Shown piece by piece: positions 1-10,014 of a stretch of 64,000 nucleotides of DNA. The notes beneath the pieces were generated by a model. The model had not been told where the DNA came from and ran no database searches. It saw nothing but the letters and a program-made list of their open reading frames with translations. How positions within the stretch are numbered: position 1 is the stretch's first letter; each line of letters starts with the position of its first letter. Location of the stretch: contig NC_030996.1 of NCBI RefSeq assembly GCF_000149955.1, positions 699,467 through 763,466 of the forward strand. The letters run 5' to 3'. The stretch is from Fusarium oxysporum f. sp. lycopersici 4287. Taxonomy: Eukaryota; Ascomycota; Sordariomycetes; Hypocreales; Nectriaceae. The position numbers and the translations under genes are program-made.

Positions 1-733
1 CAGCCTTAATCTTCCAAAATTGGGCAAGATCAAAATCATTCGTCACCTTCTCAGCCTGGCGCTCTAGCTTTTACGATAAACCAGTGCTGTCGCATCCTAC
101 AGAGACGATGTGTCAAGTCTTACTCTACATAAAAGACGTCCTTCCCTCACAACAATATCACGAGATGCCTTATTGACATACCCTTTAGATGGGTAGATCT
201 TATAAGACTCAATTCATGTGATCCATAGTTTCGACCTTTTGTGCAAAGCACTTCCATCCGAGCCATTCTTCACTGAAGCCCCGAAGCTCGCGTAAGCCGG
301 CCTTTAGTCACCGCCCCGACACACCCCAATCCAGCAAGAGTTTGGCGATCATGTCAATCGAATACTGACTGCACCAGGATAATGAGTCCCGCAAAACCCC
401 CTCCGAGCACTTTTGTCTTAGGATGAAAGAAATGCGCTATATCATGGGCGCTTTACCGTGTCTGATCGTGGCGCTGAGTAAGATTCGTTCATGCTGTCAC
501 GTCTGGTTTATCATCAGAATCCTTAGTAGATGGGATGAACCAATCATATCGATGGCCCAACATCATCAATCGGCTAACGGCACCACTTCACGGGTATAGC
601 CAGATATTTTGAGTGCTGAAATGTCAGTCTTGCTATGTTTCTCACTATAAGTTGGAACGGGTATCCCCGTTCACCTTCAAGTGCTACATCCTACCCTCAA
701 ATTAATCGAAGTGATTCAAGCATATATATCAAC
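1..733. other. Left-edge intergenic region, no gene seen
   Basis: No open frame of useful length and no recognisable domain on either strand. The last 100 bases form the upstream region of the methyltransferase-like gene that starts at 734. Confidence 0.6.
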
Positions 734-1658
734 ATGACTGGACCCCAGATTTATACTCTTAACAGCGGCAAGAAGGGCGTTGAGGAACATCGCCTCGACT
801 ACCAGCACATCACTTGGTTACATCTTACGAAGACCTTGATCCCCGATAACATCAAGTCATATCTCAACTCTCTTGTCTGCCGTGTACACAGCAACACACT
901 CCCACGTACCGAACAACATCGTTACTGTCAAGGTACTCAAGACGCGCGTTGCCAACCCCAATGACAAGGCGCTCGTCCACGAGCTTGATGGGTTTGACAT
1001 AGATGATTCAAAGTTCTTCCCCCCCAGCGAACTTCCATCAAATATCAAGTTGTCACTCGGGGATGTCTTCGAGCCAATCCCCGAGAATCTTGTGGGAAAA
1101 TATGACTTGGTGCATGTTCGACTTTTGATGGTCGCTCTCAAAGCCGGGGATTGGGTGCCAGTAGCAAAGAACCTTCAATCACTTCTGCGACCAGGAGGTT
1201 ACATCTTGTGGGACGAAACAGGATTCACCAAGTTCAATGCGACTCCAATCACTGAAGCATACCAGAAATGGATCAGTACGGATGTCCGGTACGGACTATC
1301 AGTCGGACGCGATGTCACGTAAGCATTCCCTCCAGTCGTCATCAAGGATCCGCTGACCTCCAACAGAAGCCCAATGCCACTTGAGGGGCACTTCAGAAAG
1401 GCTGGTTATGTCGATTGCTCACACATCGACTTTAGCAGCTTCAGTGAGGGACCTGAAGTCCGAAAGAGAGCTGGGGATACACTTGTCAACTACGCACGAC
1501 AGGCCTTGAATGGCATTGCTTCCCGGGGAGAGTTTGAGTGGATTCACTCTCATGAAGATGTGGAGAAACATTGCGACAGGCTACAACAAGAGGTAGACGA
1601 CGGCGTTTCCGTGATGGGATTTGAGGTTCGGTGGACTATTGGACGGAAGCCGGAATAA
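734..1658 (+). pseudogene. SAM-dependent methyltransferase, decayed (motif I lost, frame break)
   Basis: Fungal secondary-metabolism-type methyltransferase, expected to move a methyl group from S-adenosylmethionine. The start MTGPQIYTLNSG and the family block EEHRLDYQH lie in the frame beginning at 734. The conserved LDGFDIDDSKFFPP, DLVHVRLL and LLRPGGYILW blocks lie in another frame that ends at 1318. An intron at 1319-1366 (branch CTGAC) joins cleanly to the C-terminal exon, stop at 1658. The two frames meet near 870-880 with no usable intron between them. Where motif I (GTGTG) should precede LDGFDIDD, the sequence reads NIVTVKVL, so the glycine loop that binds the cofactor is missing. I infer a decayed copy. 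A sequencing indel could explain the frame break but not the lost motif. Confidence 0.55.
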
Positions 1659-2130
1659 TCTGGTTTTGTCCTACATCTTGTCGTCGCTTTGCTTGCAGCA
1701 CTAATAAGATATCACTGATAGTCTCAATATTTGCATCCGGTCCCGAGATATATTGACGCTATTCTCAGTGATTCACCAGAGTAATAGGCTTTGAACTGCG
1801 GGTGATGTGTAATGTTTGCTTTTCTAGAGCTGGTAACCCAAGAAAATGAACCTGGTGATGCTCCAACTTCACAGCTAGAGCTTAGATCGCGGCATATATT
1901 GGAATTCTCAGATGCCTTGATGTGAACTATAGAAGCTTCACTCAAGGAGGGGCCTAGCATGTGCAATGTTGTACACTCATTTGTTAAGTGTAAGATTTCA
2001 ATATAAATTCTCATTGTAGCCCACCTCGGACATCTGCTACCCAAATTTAACTCTCAACACATCTCGACCTTCTGCTAATTCAACCTATCCATCCATTTAC
2101 AGATACGATCCACCACTTAAGTTCTACGCA
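1659..2130. other. Intergenic, no gene seen
   Basis: Between the methyltransferase relic and the small ORF at 2131. A minus-strand ORF here (1724-2044) has no recognisable composition and is treated as chance. Confidence 0.5.
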
Positions 2131-2379
2131 ATGACATCGTCCAGCAAAATCAACAAATCGAACCACGTACACCGGTTTTCCAAGACCGAAATTCCGAATA
2201 TTTTAAAGCTCTCGGAAGCCCTCGACAAGTTTTATGGAAAAGATAACTATGAGCTAAAGACCACAGGAAATCATGTCAATCTTATAACCTCGGCTGTCAA
2301 GAGGCCTGTCGAAGAGCTGAGGAAGGTGGGCGCCTTGTCCCAAGACTTGAAGGTCTATGGGGGGCATACACAAAAGTAG
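2131..2379 (+). CDS. Small hypothetical protein, 82 aa
   Basis: Single-exon ORF of 82 residues beginning MTSSSKINKSNHVH. It is lysine- and serine-rich, with an amphipathic stretch around residues 20-40 (EIPNILKLSEALDKFYGK) and no signal peptide or membrane segment. The 5' leader is CT/CA-rich as in neighbouring genes. It faces the zinc-finger gene 3' end to 3' end, with 126 bp between stops. I do not recognise a family; it could be a real small gene or a chance ORF. Confidence 0.4.
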   Translation: MTSSSKINKSNHVHRFSKTEIPNILKLSEALDKFYGKDNYELKTTGNHVNLITSAVKRPVEELRKVGALSQDLKVYGGHTQK

Positions 2380-2505
2380 AGAAAATGGGGTTCTGTGATA
2401 GATAGTTGAATAGTGCAATTTTGACAGAGAAATAAGTAAGAAAGAAATATTCCAAGATCATAAAATGAAAAGAAAGAAAAGCATAGATTCAAGGTAGGGT
2501 AAATG

Positions 2506-4152
2506 CTAGGAAGGTGACTTCCAAAGTCCGAGGACAATCTCTCCTTTCTGTTGAGAGGATGAAGTAGTTGGCCTGGTCTGTTCCCCCTCAATTTGATCAT
2601 CCATCATTGTCGCAGTAGTATTCGTACTTCCAGTGTCAGTCCTCACAGGCATCTGAGTCTTGTTGGATGGAAACTCTCCAGGAGTTGGTTTAAGCCTCTT
2701 GGTCTGCCGACCACCATCATCTTCATCAACCCCCCTTCGCTGATTCTGCCATCCCTCAAACATAGTACTTAGAGCGTTCTGTAGACTGTTCTGTAACTCT
2801 ATATCAACTCCCCGGCTATTGTTCTCTCCATTCAAAATGAGGCCTGACCGTTTTAGTTGTTCCATCATCACATTCGTACCGCGACCTTCAATAAACTCGC
2901 GTAGACTTTCCGCATCCTCGGACAATTCACCGTTCAGATATGCAGACTTCGGTTTTTGAGCATATGGGAAAAGGATGCTATAGAGCTCAAACCACTGATC
3001 ACTCTCCGACTTGTTCTGACTTCCAAGCCGCGACCGTAGTTTGCGCTCTTGTTCGGGGGTAATGCCATCGGGGGCAATATACTCTCGCTTCTCGCATATT
3101 TGAGCGCGGCGATGCTCTCGAAGCTCCTCGACATTTGACCATATGCTGAGGCATATGTCGCAGTGGATGGGCTGCATATGGCAGCGGAAGAGATGTTGTT
3201 TCACGTAGCTATTGCGCTTGAGAACGTGGGCGTGGCAGCGGCGATATCGAATCGGGTCGTGCTTGTAGAAAGGGCAAGCCAGCCTGAGGTGGGAGTCCTC
3301 TTGCTTTTTAGACTTCTTCGCCCGTGAGACTTGTTGGTGTTCGTTCTCGTCGTCTTGAGCCGCACGCTTAGGTGGCTGATCCTTGTGCTGCACTAGACCG
3401 TTGGCTTCTGTCGACCCTGTACAAGACCCAACTTCAGCGGCTGTAGGCTCCTCCCTGCGCGTGGATTCGTTCGCTTCACTGTTGTCGTCGTCGTCAGCAT
3501 CACAGGCTTGATGGTGCTGATCCGAATACGATGTCTCCAGATCACTCCCGTAGGCCCAGTAGGACCCTTGTAAGCCCATTCGAGCTGTTTCGGCTGAATA
3601 AGACTCGTAGGCACTCTCAGGTATGTCATCTATCGATTCTATGGAGTCCTGGTCAGACCCATCAGAGCCAGGTGATGTGATATTTGTGTTACTTGGAGAC
3701 AGGCAGGAGACCGGAGACAAACTCCCAGAGCTGTCTGACGAAGAGTCTGAAGCAACATCTTGGGCATTTTCGTCGTAACCATACTCTATGGTCGCGAGAC
3801 CGCGTTGGCTCATAGTTGTTGTCTCGTCATCAGTAGATAAGCCAGCAGCATTGTGAACAGAGCGCGTGCTGCAGCTCATCGTCTCGTCTGATAGGTTAAG
3901 TGAAGGCACGGACGATACTGATGGCACATCTGTGACAGGGTGTAACAGTCGAACCTCTTCAGTTTTTTGTCGGAGGTCGGTCAGCCAGGCTATCGTCTCC
4001 TTCGGTGAGCCAACCACGTCGATGGGGATTTCCTTTAGTTCCTGGTCTTCTTCCATGGAAATTGGCTGCGGCGATTGAACCGTTTCGTCGTCGTTGTCAA
4101 ACCATCTTCCAATACCGTCGTGTTCACTCTCATCACTTAGACTTCTGACCAT
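2506..4152 (-). CDS. C2H2-type zinc-finger-like nuclear protein, 548 aa
   Basis: Intronless gene. I chose the ATG at 4152 (MVRSLSDESEHDG), because the 61 codons upstream in the same frame look like untranslated leader. The N-terminal half is acidic and Ser/Thr-rich with poly-Asp around residues 215-225. A basic nuclear-localisation-like patch (RAKKSKKQ) sits near residue 278. Next comes a zinc-finger-like block at about residues 290-350: CPFYKHDPIRYRRC, then HVLKRNSYVKQHLFRCH, then CDIC and an EELREHRR tail. This cysteine/histidine arrangement is found in a large family of uncharacterised fungal proteins (ACPFxKxxPxxYxxC...LKRxxxVKQHLxRxH). A DNA- or chromatin-binding role is inferred from the finger and the acidic region; no target can be named. 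The family is clear, the function is not. Confidence 0.85.
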   Translation of the reverse strand: MVRSLSDESEHDGIGRWFDNDDETVQSPQPISMEEDQELKEIPIDVVGSPKETIAWLTDLRQKTEEVRLLHPVTDVPSVSSVPSLNLSDETMSCSTRSVHNAAGLSTDDETTTMSQRGLATIEYGYDENAQDVASDSSSDSSGSLSPVSCLSPSNTNITSPGSDGSDQDSIESIDDIPESAYESYSAETARMGLQGSYWAYGSDLETSYSDQHHQACDADDDDNSEANESTRREEPTAAEVGSCTGSTEANGLVQHKDQPPKRAAQDDENEHQQVSRAKKSKKQEDSHLRLACPFYKHDPIRYRRCHAHVLKRNSYVKQHLFRCHMQPIHCDICLSIWSNVEELREHRRAQICEKREYIAPDGITPEQERKLRSRLGSQNKSESDQWFELYSILFPYAQKPKSAYLNGELSEDAESLREFIEGRGTNVMMEQLKRSGLILNGENNSRGVDIELQNSLQNALSTMFEGWQNQRRGVDEDDGGRQTKRLKPTPGEFPSNKTQMPVRTDTGSTNTTATMMDDQIEGEQTRPTTSSSQQKGEIVLGLWKSPS

Positions 4153-5171
4153 GATGATGCGCTTGGACTTATGCCGGTGAATAACGCCGTACTTGGAGGC
4201 TCTTTTAAATGAGGTTGAAGAGTCACACAGCCTTGTTTGCGAATTTAGCAAAGTCACAACGGACGAAAATAGAAGATGCTTGATAAGGCAGCTAATTGCC
4301 TGATACTGTCGCGAGTTTGACAGTTGCCTCTCCAATCGTTCACGGCGCTATGACGTCGGAGGAAAGAAGGGAACAGAAAACGGGCGTTACCGTATGATCA
4401 CTGAAAGCCAGATGATGGGCGAAATTGTTTCTGATTGATGAGCCGCAAAACGTATGATGTTGGGTTGAAATGCAGGCGGTGGGAGCCTGGGAGACAATGG
4501 TTGAAAATGAATGTGCGATGATGACACTGCCAGCGAATCCAACCCTCTATCACAAAGCCACCAGTCGCGTGATAGCACCAAGACTTATCACTGGACAGAA
4601 AATATCACGTTTGTGATTTCAAGTGAGACTAATCCCTGTAAGATGGCCTCAAAATGGTGACGTGGCGACCAATCTCACGCCTGCAACCTGACATTTCAGA
4701 GCGGGGTTTTTACACTTGGACACAAGACCTGCAGACCCCATGCAATGCACAGTCTTCTGCTATCTTTGAGCTTGTCACAGATGTGATTTTGCGTCTACTG
4801 CCACGCGGCTCTGCTGCCCCCCTCATCACAATTGTGACAAAGTCCTGGAAATCCAGACCTCCTTTATGTCTGTTGAAGCACCACTCGACGCACACTACGA
4901 AGAAAACAATGCATTGCTGACCTATAGTAATATGAGGCATCAATCTCCCCACCACATTTTCGCGAGCTTTGGTACGGTTGTGCGGCTATGTATGTGCGTC
5001 CGATTGAAAGAAGTCCTGCTTCGGGACTCCTGAATCATGTCGCTCTCGCTGATCCCCCTTGGTTCTGCGTGTATTTAATCCCATACGGCACCAATATGCA
5101 ACAAACTTTCCAATTCATCCGACTTTGGAATCTGACGCGAAAGCTCAAAAACATCAATCACATCTCCAAAA
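4153..5171. other. Intergenic, shared promoter region
   Basis: About 1 kb between two divergently transcribed genes (zinc-finger gene leftward, small spliced gene rightward). It has short ORFs only and no repeat that I can see. A TATA-like stretch (gtatttaat) lies near 5070-5080, about 100 bp before the ATG at 5172. Confidence 0.5.
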
Positions 5172-5477
5172 ATGTCCGCCCCTTCTGGAGCTACTCCATC
5201 TGGAGCTTCCGCCTCCAACGTCTCTACCGTCGCAGTGGCTGGTAGCTTTCTGAGCTCGTAGGTTATCATCCGTGACCTCTCATTCCCTATAATCCTGACA
5301 ACGGATCAAGAACACAGATACGAGACGGCGCGAATCAACCAAGCTCCTACAGCATCAACCGATATGTCTACGATACGCAAGCACGTCCTGTCACCGATCG
5401 GCTGGCCCAATACATGGCAGTTTATTCACAGAATAATCCGCCTCAAGGCAGATAGATTATGGGAAGAAAGCTCATGA
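5172..5477 (+). CDS. Small spliced hypothetical protein, 81 aa
   Basis: Two exons, 5172-5257 and 5318-5477, with a 60-bp intron (donor GTAGGT, internal CTGAC, acceptor CACAG). The spliced length is 246 nt, an exact multiple of three, ending TGA at 5477. Without splicing the frame stops after 29 codons. The N-terminus is small-residue-rich (MSAPSGATPSGASASNVS); the C-terminal half has aromatic and basic residues (GWPNTWQFIHRIIRLKADR). The leader before ATG is A-rich (ctccaaaaATG), a normal fungal start context. I recognise no family. It may be a real small gene or a remnant. Confidence 0.35.
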
Positions 5478-5841
5478 TGAAGCACTGATAGCTGGATAAA
5501 AAAGGCTGGCATTTCTTCGCTTATCCTGTTGAATGTGGCTAAGTTTTCATTCCCAGCTTCAATGATTCCTATTTGTTTATATACCCCATTGTCATTCAAA
5601 ATCCCTTTCAATCGCCTTATCTCAGCGGAGTTGGAGTTCTCAAAGTTCATTTAGTCATCTTTCATGCTGGGGCCGGGCCATCTTGAGTCTTGTCTTCTTT
5701 GGCTGTCTAAGGGTCGTTGATGAAAATTGTCTTGTCATTGGTACAATGTCATTGTTTGGAGTTAATGAGTCTAAAACCCTATTTGTACTATCTTAGTTAT
5801 ACCCCAAGACTACATCCTCACTCAACATCATCCCAATTTTC
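5478..5841. other. Short intergenic, no clear gene
   Basis: A 74-residue minus-strand ORF (5426-5650) overlaps the end of the preceding small gene. It reads somewhat protein-like but has no family or supporting signal. Confidence 0.4.
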
Positions 5842-7434
5842 CTATGCAGCTGTGAAAGACTCAACTTTAATCGAACCTCCCACAGCTGTCTCGGCATAGT
5901 TAAAGATACCGAATCGGTAGGCAATAAAGAATGCCCAGCCATTGTAGAGCTTGAAGTTGGGGCCAAGTGTTTCATACTTGACACCATCCCAGCTGTAAGA
6001 AAAGACCGTGTTGCCAGTTCCGGCAGGGTTGGTATCAAGCTGAAGTCTAAGCCAGGTCTTGGTCTTTCCAGAAGGCACATCAGCAGTGGCCTTTATTTGC
6101 CCCAGGTCTTTCGTCTCTCCGTTCCATTCATCCATATTCATCCCATGCTTCGTAGCGATTGTGAACTTTCCGTTATCTCGATGAACACCAATGTATGCAC
6201 TTTGGTCGCGGAACGCTGAAAGTCCGGCCCGGTCACCGTCTTTCATCTGGGAGAAATCAATCTTCACTATGCCGGTTGGATGATCGCCATGGGTTCGGTG
6301 AGAGAGCGTGTTTCTCGCCTGGTAGATGTCCTTCGTGACGCTGGCAGTGCGAAGAGTCAGGCCGTTGTTGACAGTGAAGGAGTTGACGTCCGGGTTATGA
6401 TTCCACTCCCAGGACTGAGCAAGTGAGTTTCCGGGGAATGCATCAGTCCTTGTCCAGTTCTTTGTCACACCGTTCGTGCCAGGAAGCGTTGGGTAAGATG
6501 ATCCCCATCCGCCATTGGCACCCTTGACAAGAATTGGGAAACCATCGCTACCCCACTTAATCGGTGCAAGAACCGGGAGACGGCCGGCAGGGTAAGCCCA
6601 AGTAAAGGACATAAAGTACCAGTCGCCACTGGAAGTCTTGATGAGACTACCCTGATGAGGCGAATTACCACCTGATATAGGTGGAGTGACCTTGTCGGCA
6701 AGGATCTTTGACTCGTAAGGGCCCCAAGGTGATTTCGACTTCCAAATCCAGGTCTGACTACCACTTGGGCTATCGTTAAGGATGTAGTAGAGTCCATTGA
6801 TCTTGTACATACGGTTGCCCTCCAAATCTTGCACACCGATATCAGTGTTCTTGAGAACTACCTGGGATTTGACCTGGCTGAATCCATCCTGGGATAGTTG
6901 AGATACTCTAACCTCACCAGAACCGTATACGACATACATGGTGTCGTCATCGTCAATCAGTATACCGTTGTCGTAGTAGCAATTGTTGTCGCCAAAGTTT
7001 CCCTTGTTGTACCAAGGACCTTCGGGCGAAGAGGCAGTATATACCCAGGTTTGCCAGAAGTTGATACATCCGATCCAGTACCACTGTCCGTTGCTTTTCC
7101 TATATCGGAGTGATGACGCCCAAGTACCACCGCGGTAGGATCGAGAGGTGGGAGGAAGGTCATAGCCGTCGCCAAAGTTCAGGCGGGGAATTGAATGGCC
7201 GATGAGATCCCAGTTGAGCAGATCTTTGGACTTTAAAACAGGGGCTCCAGGGCTGAAATGAAAGTTGGAAGCCGAGAAGTAGTAGTAGTTATCCGGGCCA
7301 AGAAAGACATCGTTATCTGGAAAATCAGAGTAGATGATAGGATTGTTAAAGGTGGTGGCGCGGGGGTGTCCGACCAAGCCAGCAAGTGCTGGTGTGAAAG
7401 AGGTCGCCCAAGCAGAGAGCGAAGAAAATTTCAT
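5842..7434 (-). CDS. Secreted GH43 family glycosidase, 530 aa
   Basis: Intronless gene for a secreted five-bladed beta-propeller hydrolase acting on arabinoxylan-type substrates as an exo beta-xylosidase or arabinofuranosidase. The N-terminus (MKFSSLSAWATSF...ALAGLVGHPRA) is a signal-peptide candidate. The GH43 triad positions can be seen: general base in PDNDV (about D40/D42), pKa-modulating Asp in YYDNG (about D155), general acid Glu in DLEGN (about E205). Residues 340-530 look like the C-terminal concanavalin-like beta-xylosidase domain (SYSWDGVKYETLGP, AYRFGIFNYAETAVGG). The length fits GH43 plus this domain. The exact substrate cannot be read from sequence. Expression is probably induced on plant polysaccharide, by analogy with the family. 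Confidence 0.93.
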   Translation of the reverse strand: MKFSSLSAWATSFTPALAGLVGHPRATTFNNPIIYSDFPDNDVFLGPDNYYYFSASNFHFSPGAPVLKSKDLLNWDLIGHSIPRLNFGDGYDLPPTSRSYRGGTWASSLRYRKSNGQWYWIGCINFWQTWVYTASSPEGPWYNKGNFGDNNCYYDNGILIDDDDTMYVVYGSGEVRVSQLSQDGFSQVKSQVVLKNTDIGVQDLEGNRMYKINGLYYILNDSPSGSQTWIWKSKSPWGPYESKILADKVTPPISGGNSPHQGSLIKTSSGDWYFMSFTWAYPAGRLPVLAPIKWGSDGFPILVKGANGGWGSSYPTLPGTNGVTKNWTRTDAFPGNSLAQSWEWNHNPDVNSFTVNNGLTLRTASVTKDIYQARNTLSHRTHGDHPTGIVKIDFSQMKDGDRAGLSAFRDQSAYIGVHRDNGKFTIATKHGMNMDEWNGETKDLGQIKATADVPSGKTKTWLRLQLDTNPAGTGNTVFSYSWDGVKYETLGPNFKLYNGWAFFIAYRFGIFNYAETAVGGSIKVESFTAA

Positions 7435-8026
7435 ATTTGGAAAATGACAAAACCTACATCACAGCTACTTGGTATAGCGTGCAAGTCAGGGAACTTATAA
7501 CAAAGGCGAATCGGAAACACAGAGTCCCTATTGTATCGGGCAATGCCAAGCTCGGACCCTGGCCTGAAGTAGCAACTTCGGCAAATCGCTCCGAATATGC
7601 CAAACTCGGGACATGGAACGAGATTTACCTTTGCCAATATAAGTATCTAGTATGTTACATCGACAGGGATGGATAATTTGGGATCTGTTGGGTAGTATTC
7701 TCTGCATTGCATGGGTGGCGTCATTCTGGAAACGAATGGTAGACGCCGTGATCAGAGCAATGGACTTAGCTAGATCAGTAAATATGTACATCTAGTATGC
7801 TTCTCACTCTGAAGGATCTGCAAAAGTTCATTCAAAGGGCGGGAAAGCGGGATGATATTCCGAAAATGTGCCGTTTCCATTCAGATAAACATGCAACCAG
7901 CAAATGAACAGAGGTATTTTTGGCACAAGTGATGAAACAAACTTCTCTCCATTAGATCAATCGCTGTCTAGACTATTATTATATGTAACTTCTGCGGCTA
8001 AATGAGGCATAAAATCAGGCTGAAAA
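7435..8026. other. Intergenic, GH43 upstream region
   Basis: Upstream of the leftward GH43 gene and downstream of the leftward MDR gene. Only short chance ORFs and no repeat. No regulatory motif that I could defend. Confidence 0.5.
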
Positions 8027-9055
8027 TTAATCCCGAAGGTCAACAACAACCTTCTCACTGCTGACACCCTTGGGGAACAAAAGATCCAAAGCATCATTGA
8101 TTCCACCAAGCCCACCAGGAACCTTTCTAGCAGGCACAGAAATAAGACTCTTGGTAGCAAGAGCCTTGGGGAAATATGTGCCAAAGATCCACTTCAGCAG
8201 CTCTGCATTCTCCTCCTTACCAAGTAGTAGAGACCAGCCCTCGAACTTGCGCGTGACACCAGTGGGGAGAGTCTCGGGACCAAAGGGTGGCTGGAGAGCA
8301 TAGACTGAATCACCGCCCTGAGCTGCGACGACATCTGCGAGAAGCTTGACTGTAGCTCCAGTTGAGATTGTGTCAAGAACGATATCGTAGGGGCCAGCGG
8401 CGATGAGGTCCTTTGTGAGAGCCTCAGATTCTTGAGAGTGGTCAATAATCTTGGAGGCACCAAGCTTGGAAACAAAGTCCTTGTGCTTGGGAGAAGTAGT
8501 AGTGATGACTTCGTATCCAGCTTGAGTGAGATATTGCACAGCCATGCTTCCGATACTGGAGGTTCCACCGTAGATCAAGATGCGCTTTCCCTGGGATTTG
8601 GGCTCCTGGCCAGGGACAGGTCGCTGCAGCTTGAGGGTATAGTTGAAGATGGCAGGGATGGTAGGAAGGTTACCAACAAGGCGGACAGCAAGATCCATCG
8701 TCTCATCATCATCAACCTTTGTAGTAGTGACTTCCGATGAGATAGAGTATTCTTGGAAAGCGCTGTACTTGCTATCACTAGCTCCAGCAGTCTTCATGCC
8801 AACGACCTTGTCACCGACTTTGAAGTCTTTGACATCGGAGCCAACCTTCTCGACAGTGCCGGCGAAAGAACTGCCGAGGACAGCCGGATAGGGAAGTGGA
8901 AGCATAGCGACCTTGGCGATCTTAGCGTCGATTGGCTGGATGGCAATGATCTGGTTCTTGACGAGGATTTCATTGGGTCCAGGCTGGGGAGTTTCGATTT
9001 CTCGGACCTCGAGAGGGGCCTTGGCGGCGGGGACTTGAGCGGCAAGATGAGGCAT
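8027..9055 (-). CDS. Zinc-less medium-chain dehydrogenase/enoyl reductase, 342 aa
   Basis: Single-exon MDR-superfamily oxidoreductase that would use NAD(P)H. The N-terminal GroES-like domain spans residues 1-140 (PQPGPNEILVKNQIIAIQPID, PLPYPAVLGSSFAGTV, FKVGDKVVG). The Rossmann domain follows with GGTSSIGSMAVQYL near residue 165. The cysteine ligands of zinc alcohol dehydrogenases are absent, as in the trans-acting enoyl reductases and toxD-like proteins of fungi. Its ATG lies 959 bp from the ATG of the rightward NmrA-like gene, so the two could share a control region. A second, multi-exon relative lies at 36227-37538. No polyketide synthase is seen nearby, so a role in a biosynthetic cluster is not supported here. 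Confidence 0.92.
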   Translation of the reverse strand: MPHLAAQVPAAKAPLEVREIETPQPGPNEILVKNQIIAIQPIDAKIAKVAMLPLPYPAVLGSSFAGTVEKVGSDVKDFKVGDKVVGMKTAGASDSKYSAFQEYSISSEVTTTKVDDDETMDLAVRLVGNLPTIPAIFNYTLKLQRPVPGQEPKSQGKRILIYGGTSSIGSMAVQYLTQAGYEVITTTSPKHKDFVSKLGASKIIDHSQESEALTKDLIAAGPYDIVLDTISTGATVKLLADVVAAQGGDSVYALQPPFGPETLPTGVTRKFEGWSLLLGKEENAELLKWIFGTYFPKALATKSLISVPARKVPGGLGGINDALDLLFPKGVSSEKVVVDLRD

Positions 9056-10014
9056 GATATAAATAATATTATTGATTGGGAAGTTCCTCAGTGCTGGTAT
9101 GGCGAATTATGTGTTGGGCGATTGATGGATAAGTAGTTGTGATAGTTTTTGGATTTGCTTTATATCGAAGTGTGAACAGATTGTGAGATGCTGGAATGAT
9201 AGGTTCAAGATAGTTGGGACATTGATTTATTAAATAGCTCTTTTTTCTCCAAAGGCGATTCTGAATCCAATCAACATGACTCTGTTTATGGTGCAATTAC
9301 TTTACAATCTGAAGGATTCACGACAAGCTGTCTACTTGCTGACATACAGCATCACCAGCCTCATAGGGTAGGTTGCTTATACGACAACTAAAGCGTGCGG
9401 AATTCCATTCTGTCCTTCATTGGCTCCTCGGTGTCTTGGCATTGACCGGGCGGGGGCGCTTCGCTCACTCGGTGTTTGATTGGTCTTGTGAAAGGGCATT
9501 GAGAATCCTGGCAAAGTGGGGTAGCCAGTGCCACTAACTGATGATACTTCTGACTACGTGAGAAATTCTAGAAAGCACATGTATCTTGCAATAAAGGCTC
9601 TTGGTGCTCACGATCACCCGCAGATTACACGAAGTCGAGTGATTGGTCAGTGAGTGATACGAAGCTACTAACTCCAAGGCAGTTTAGCCTAGTCTGCATC
9701 GGCATCTGTCGCATCTCCGAGATGTCCACTGCCTTTTCCATCCACTTCGCTCGTCAAGACATGGAAATCCGACATAGTCCATTCTTAGCAAGCATGTTAG
9801 AAATCGTCGATGGAGTTGGTTGAAAATTTGTTTCTTGTTTCGCGATTGGATTTGGCTAGTGTAGAGAATTGAATACATATAGAACACATCATGGCCTGCT
9901 TCAATCAATCTCATCAACATCACACTCATCAATCACCAACCACCATTAACGACTAATCAACTTCAATTTAAACATAACCTCCTTTGACATTCTAACCACT
10001 CCAACATCACAATA
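9056..10014. other. Divergent intergenic region between MDR and NmrA-like genes
   Basis: Carries both promoters. A GC-rich block with overlapping G-runs (gggcgggggcgc, near 9450) stands out from its AT-richer surroundings and could be a binding site for a C2H2 regulator. This is inference from composition only. Confidence 0.45.

Noticed and set aside
5426..5650. 74-codon minus ORF, protein-like composition
   Set aside because: Overlaps the spliced plus-strand gene and has no family, splice or start support.
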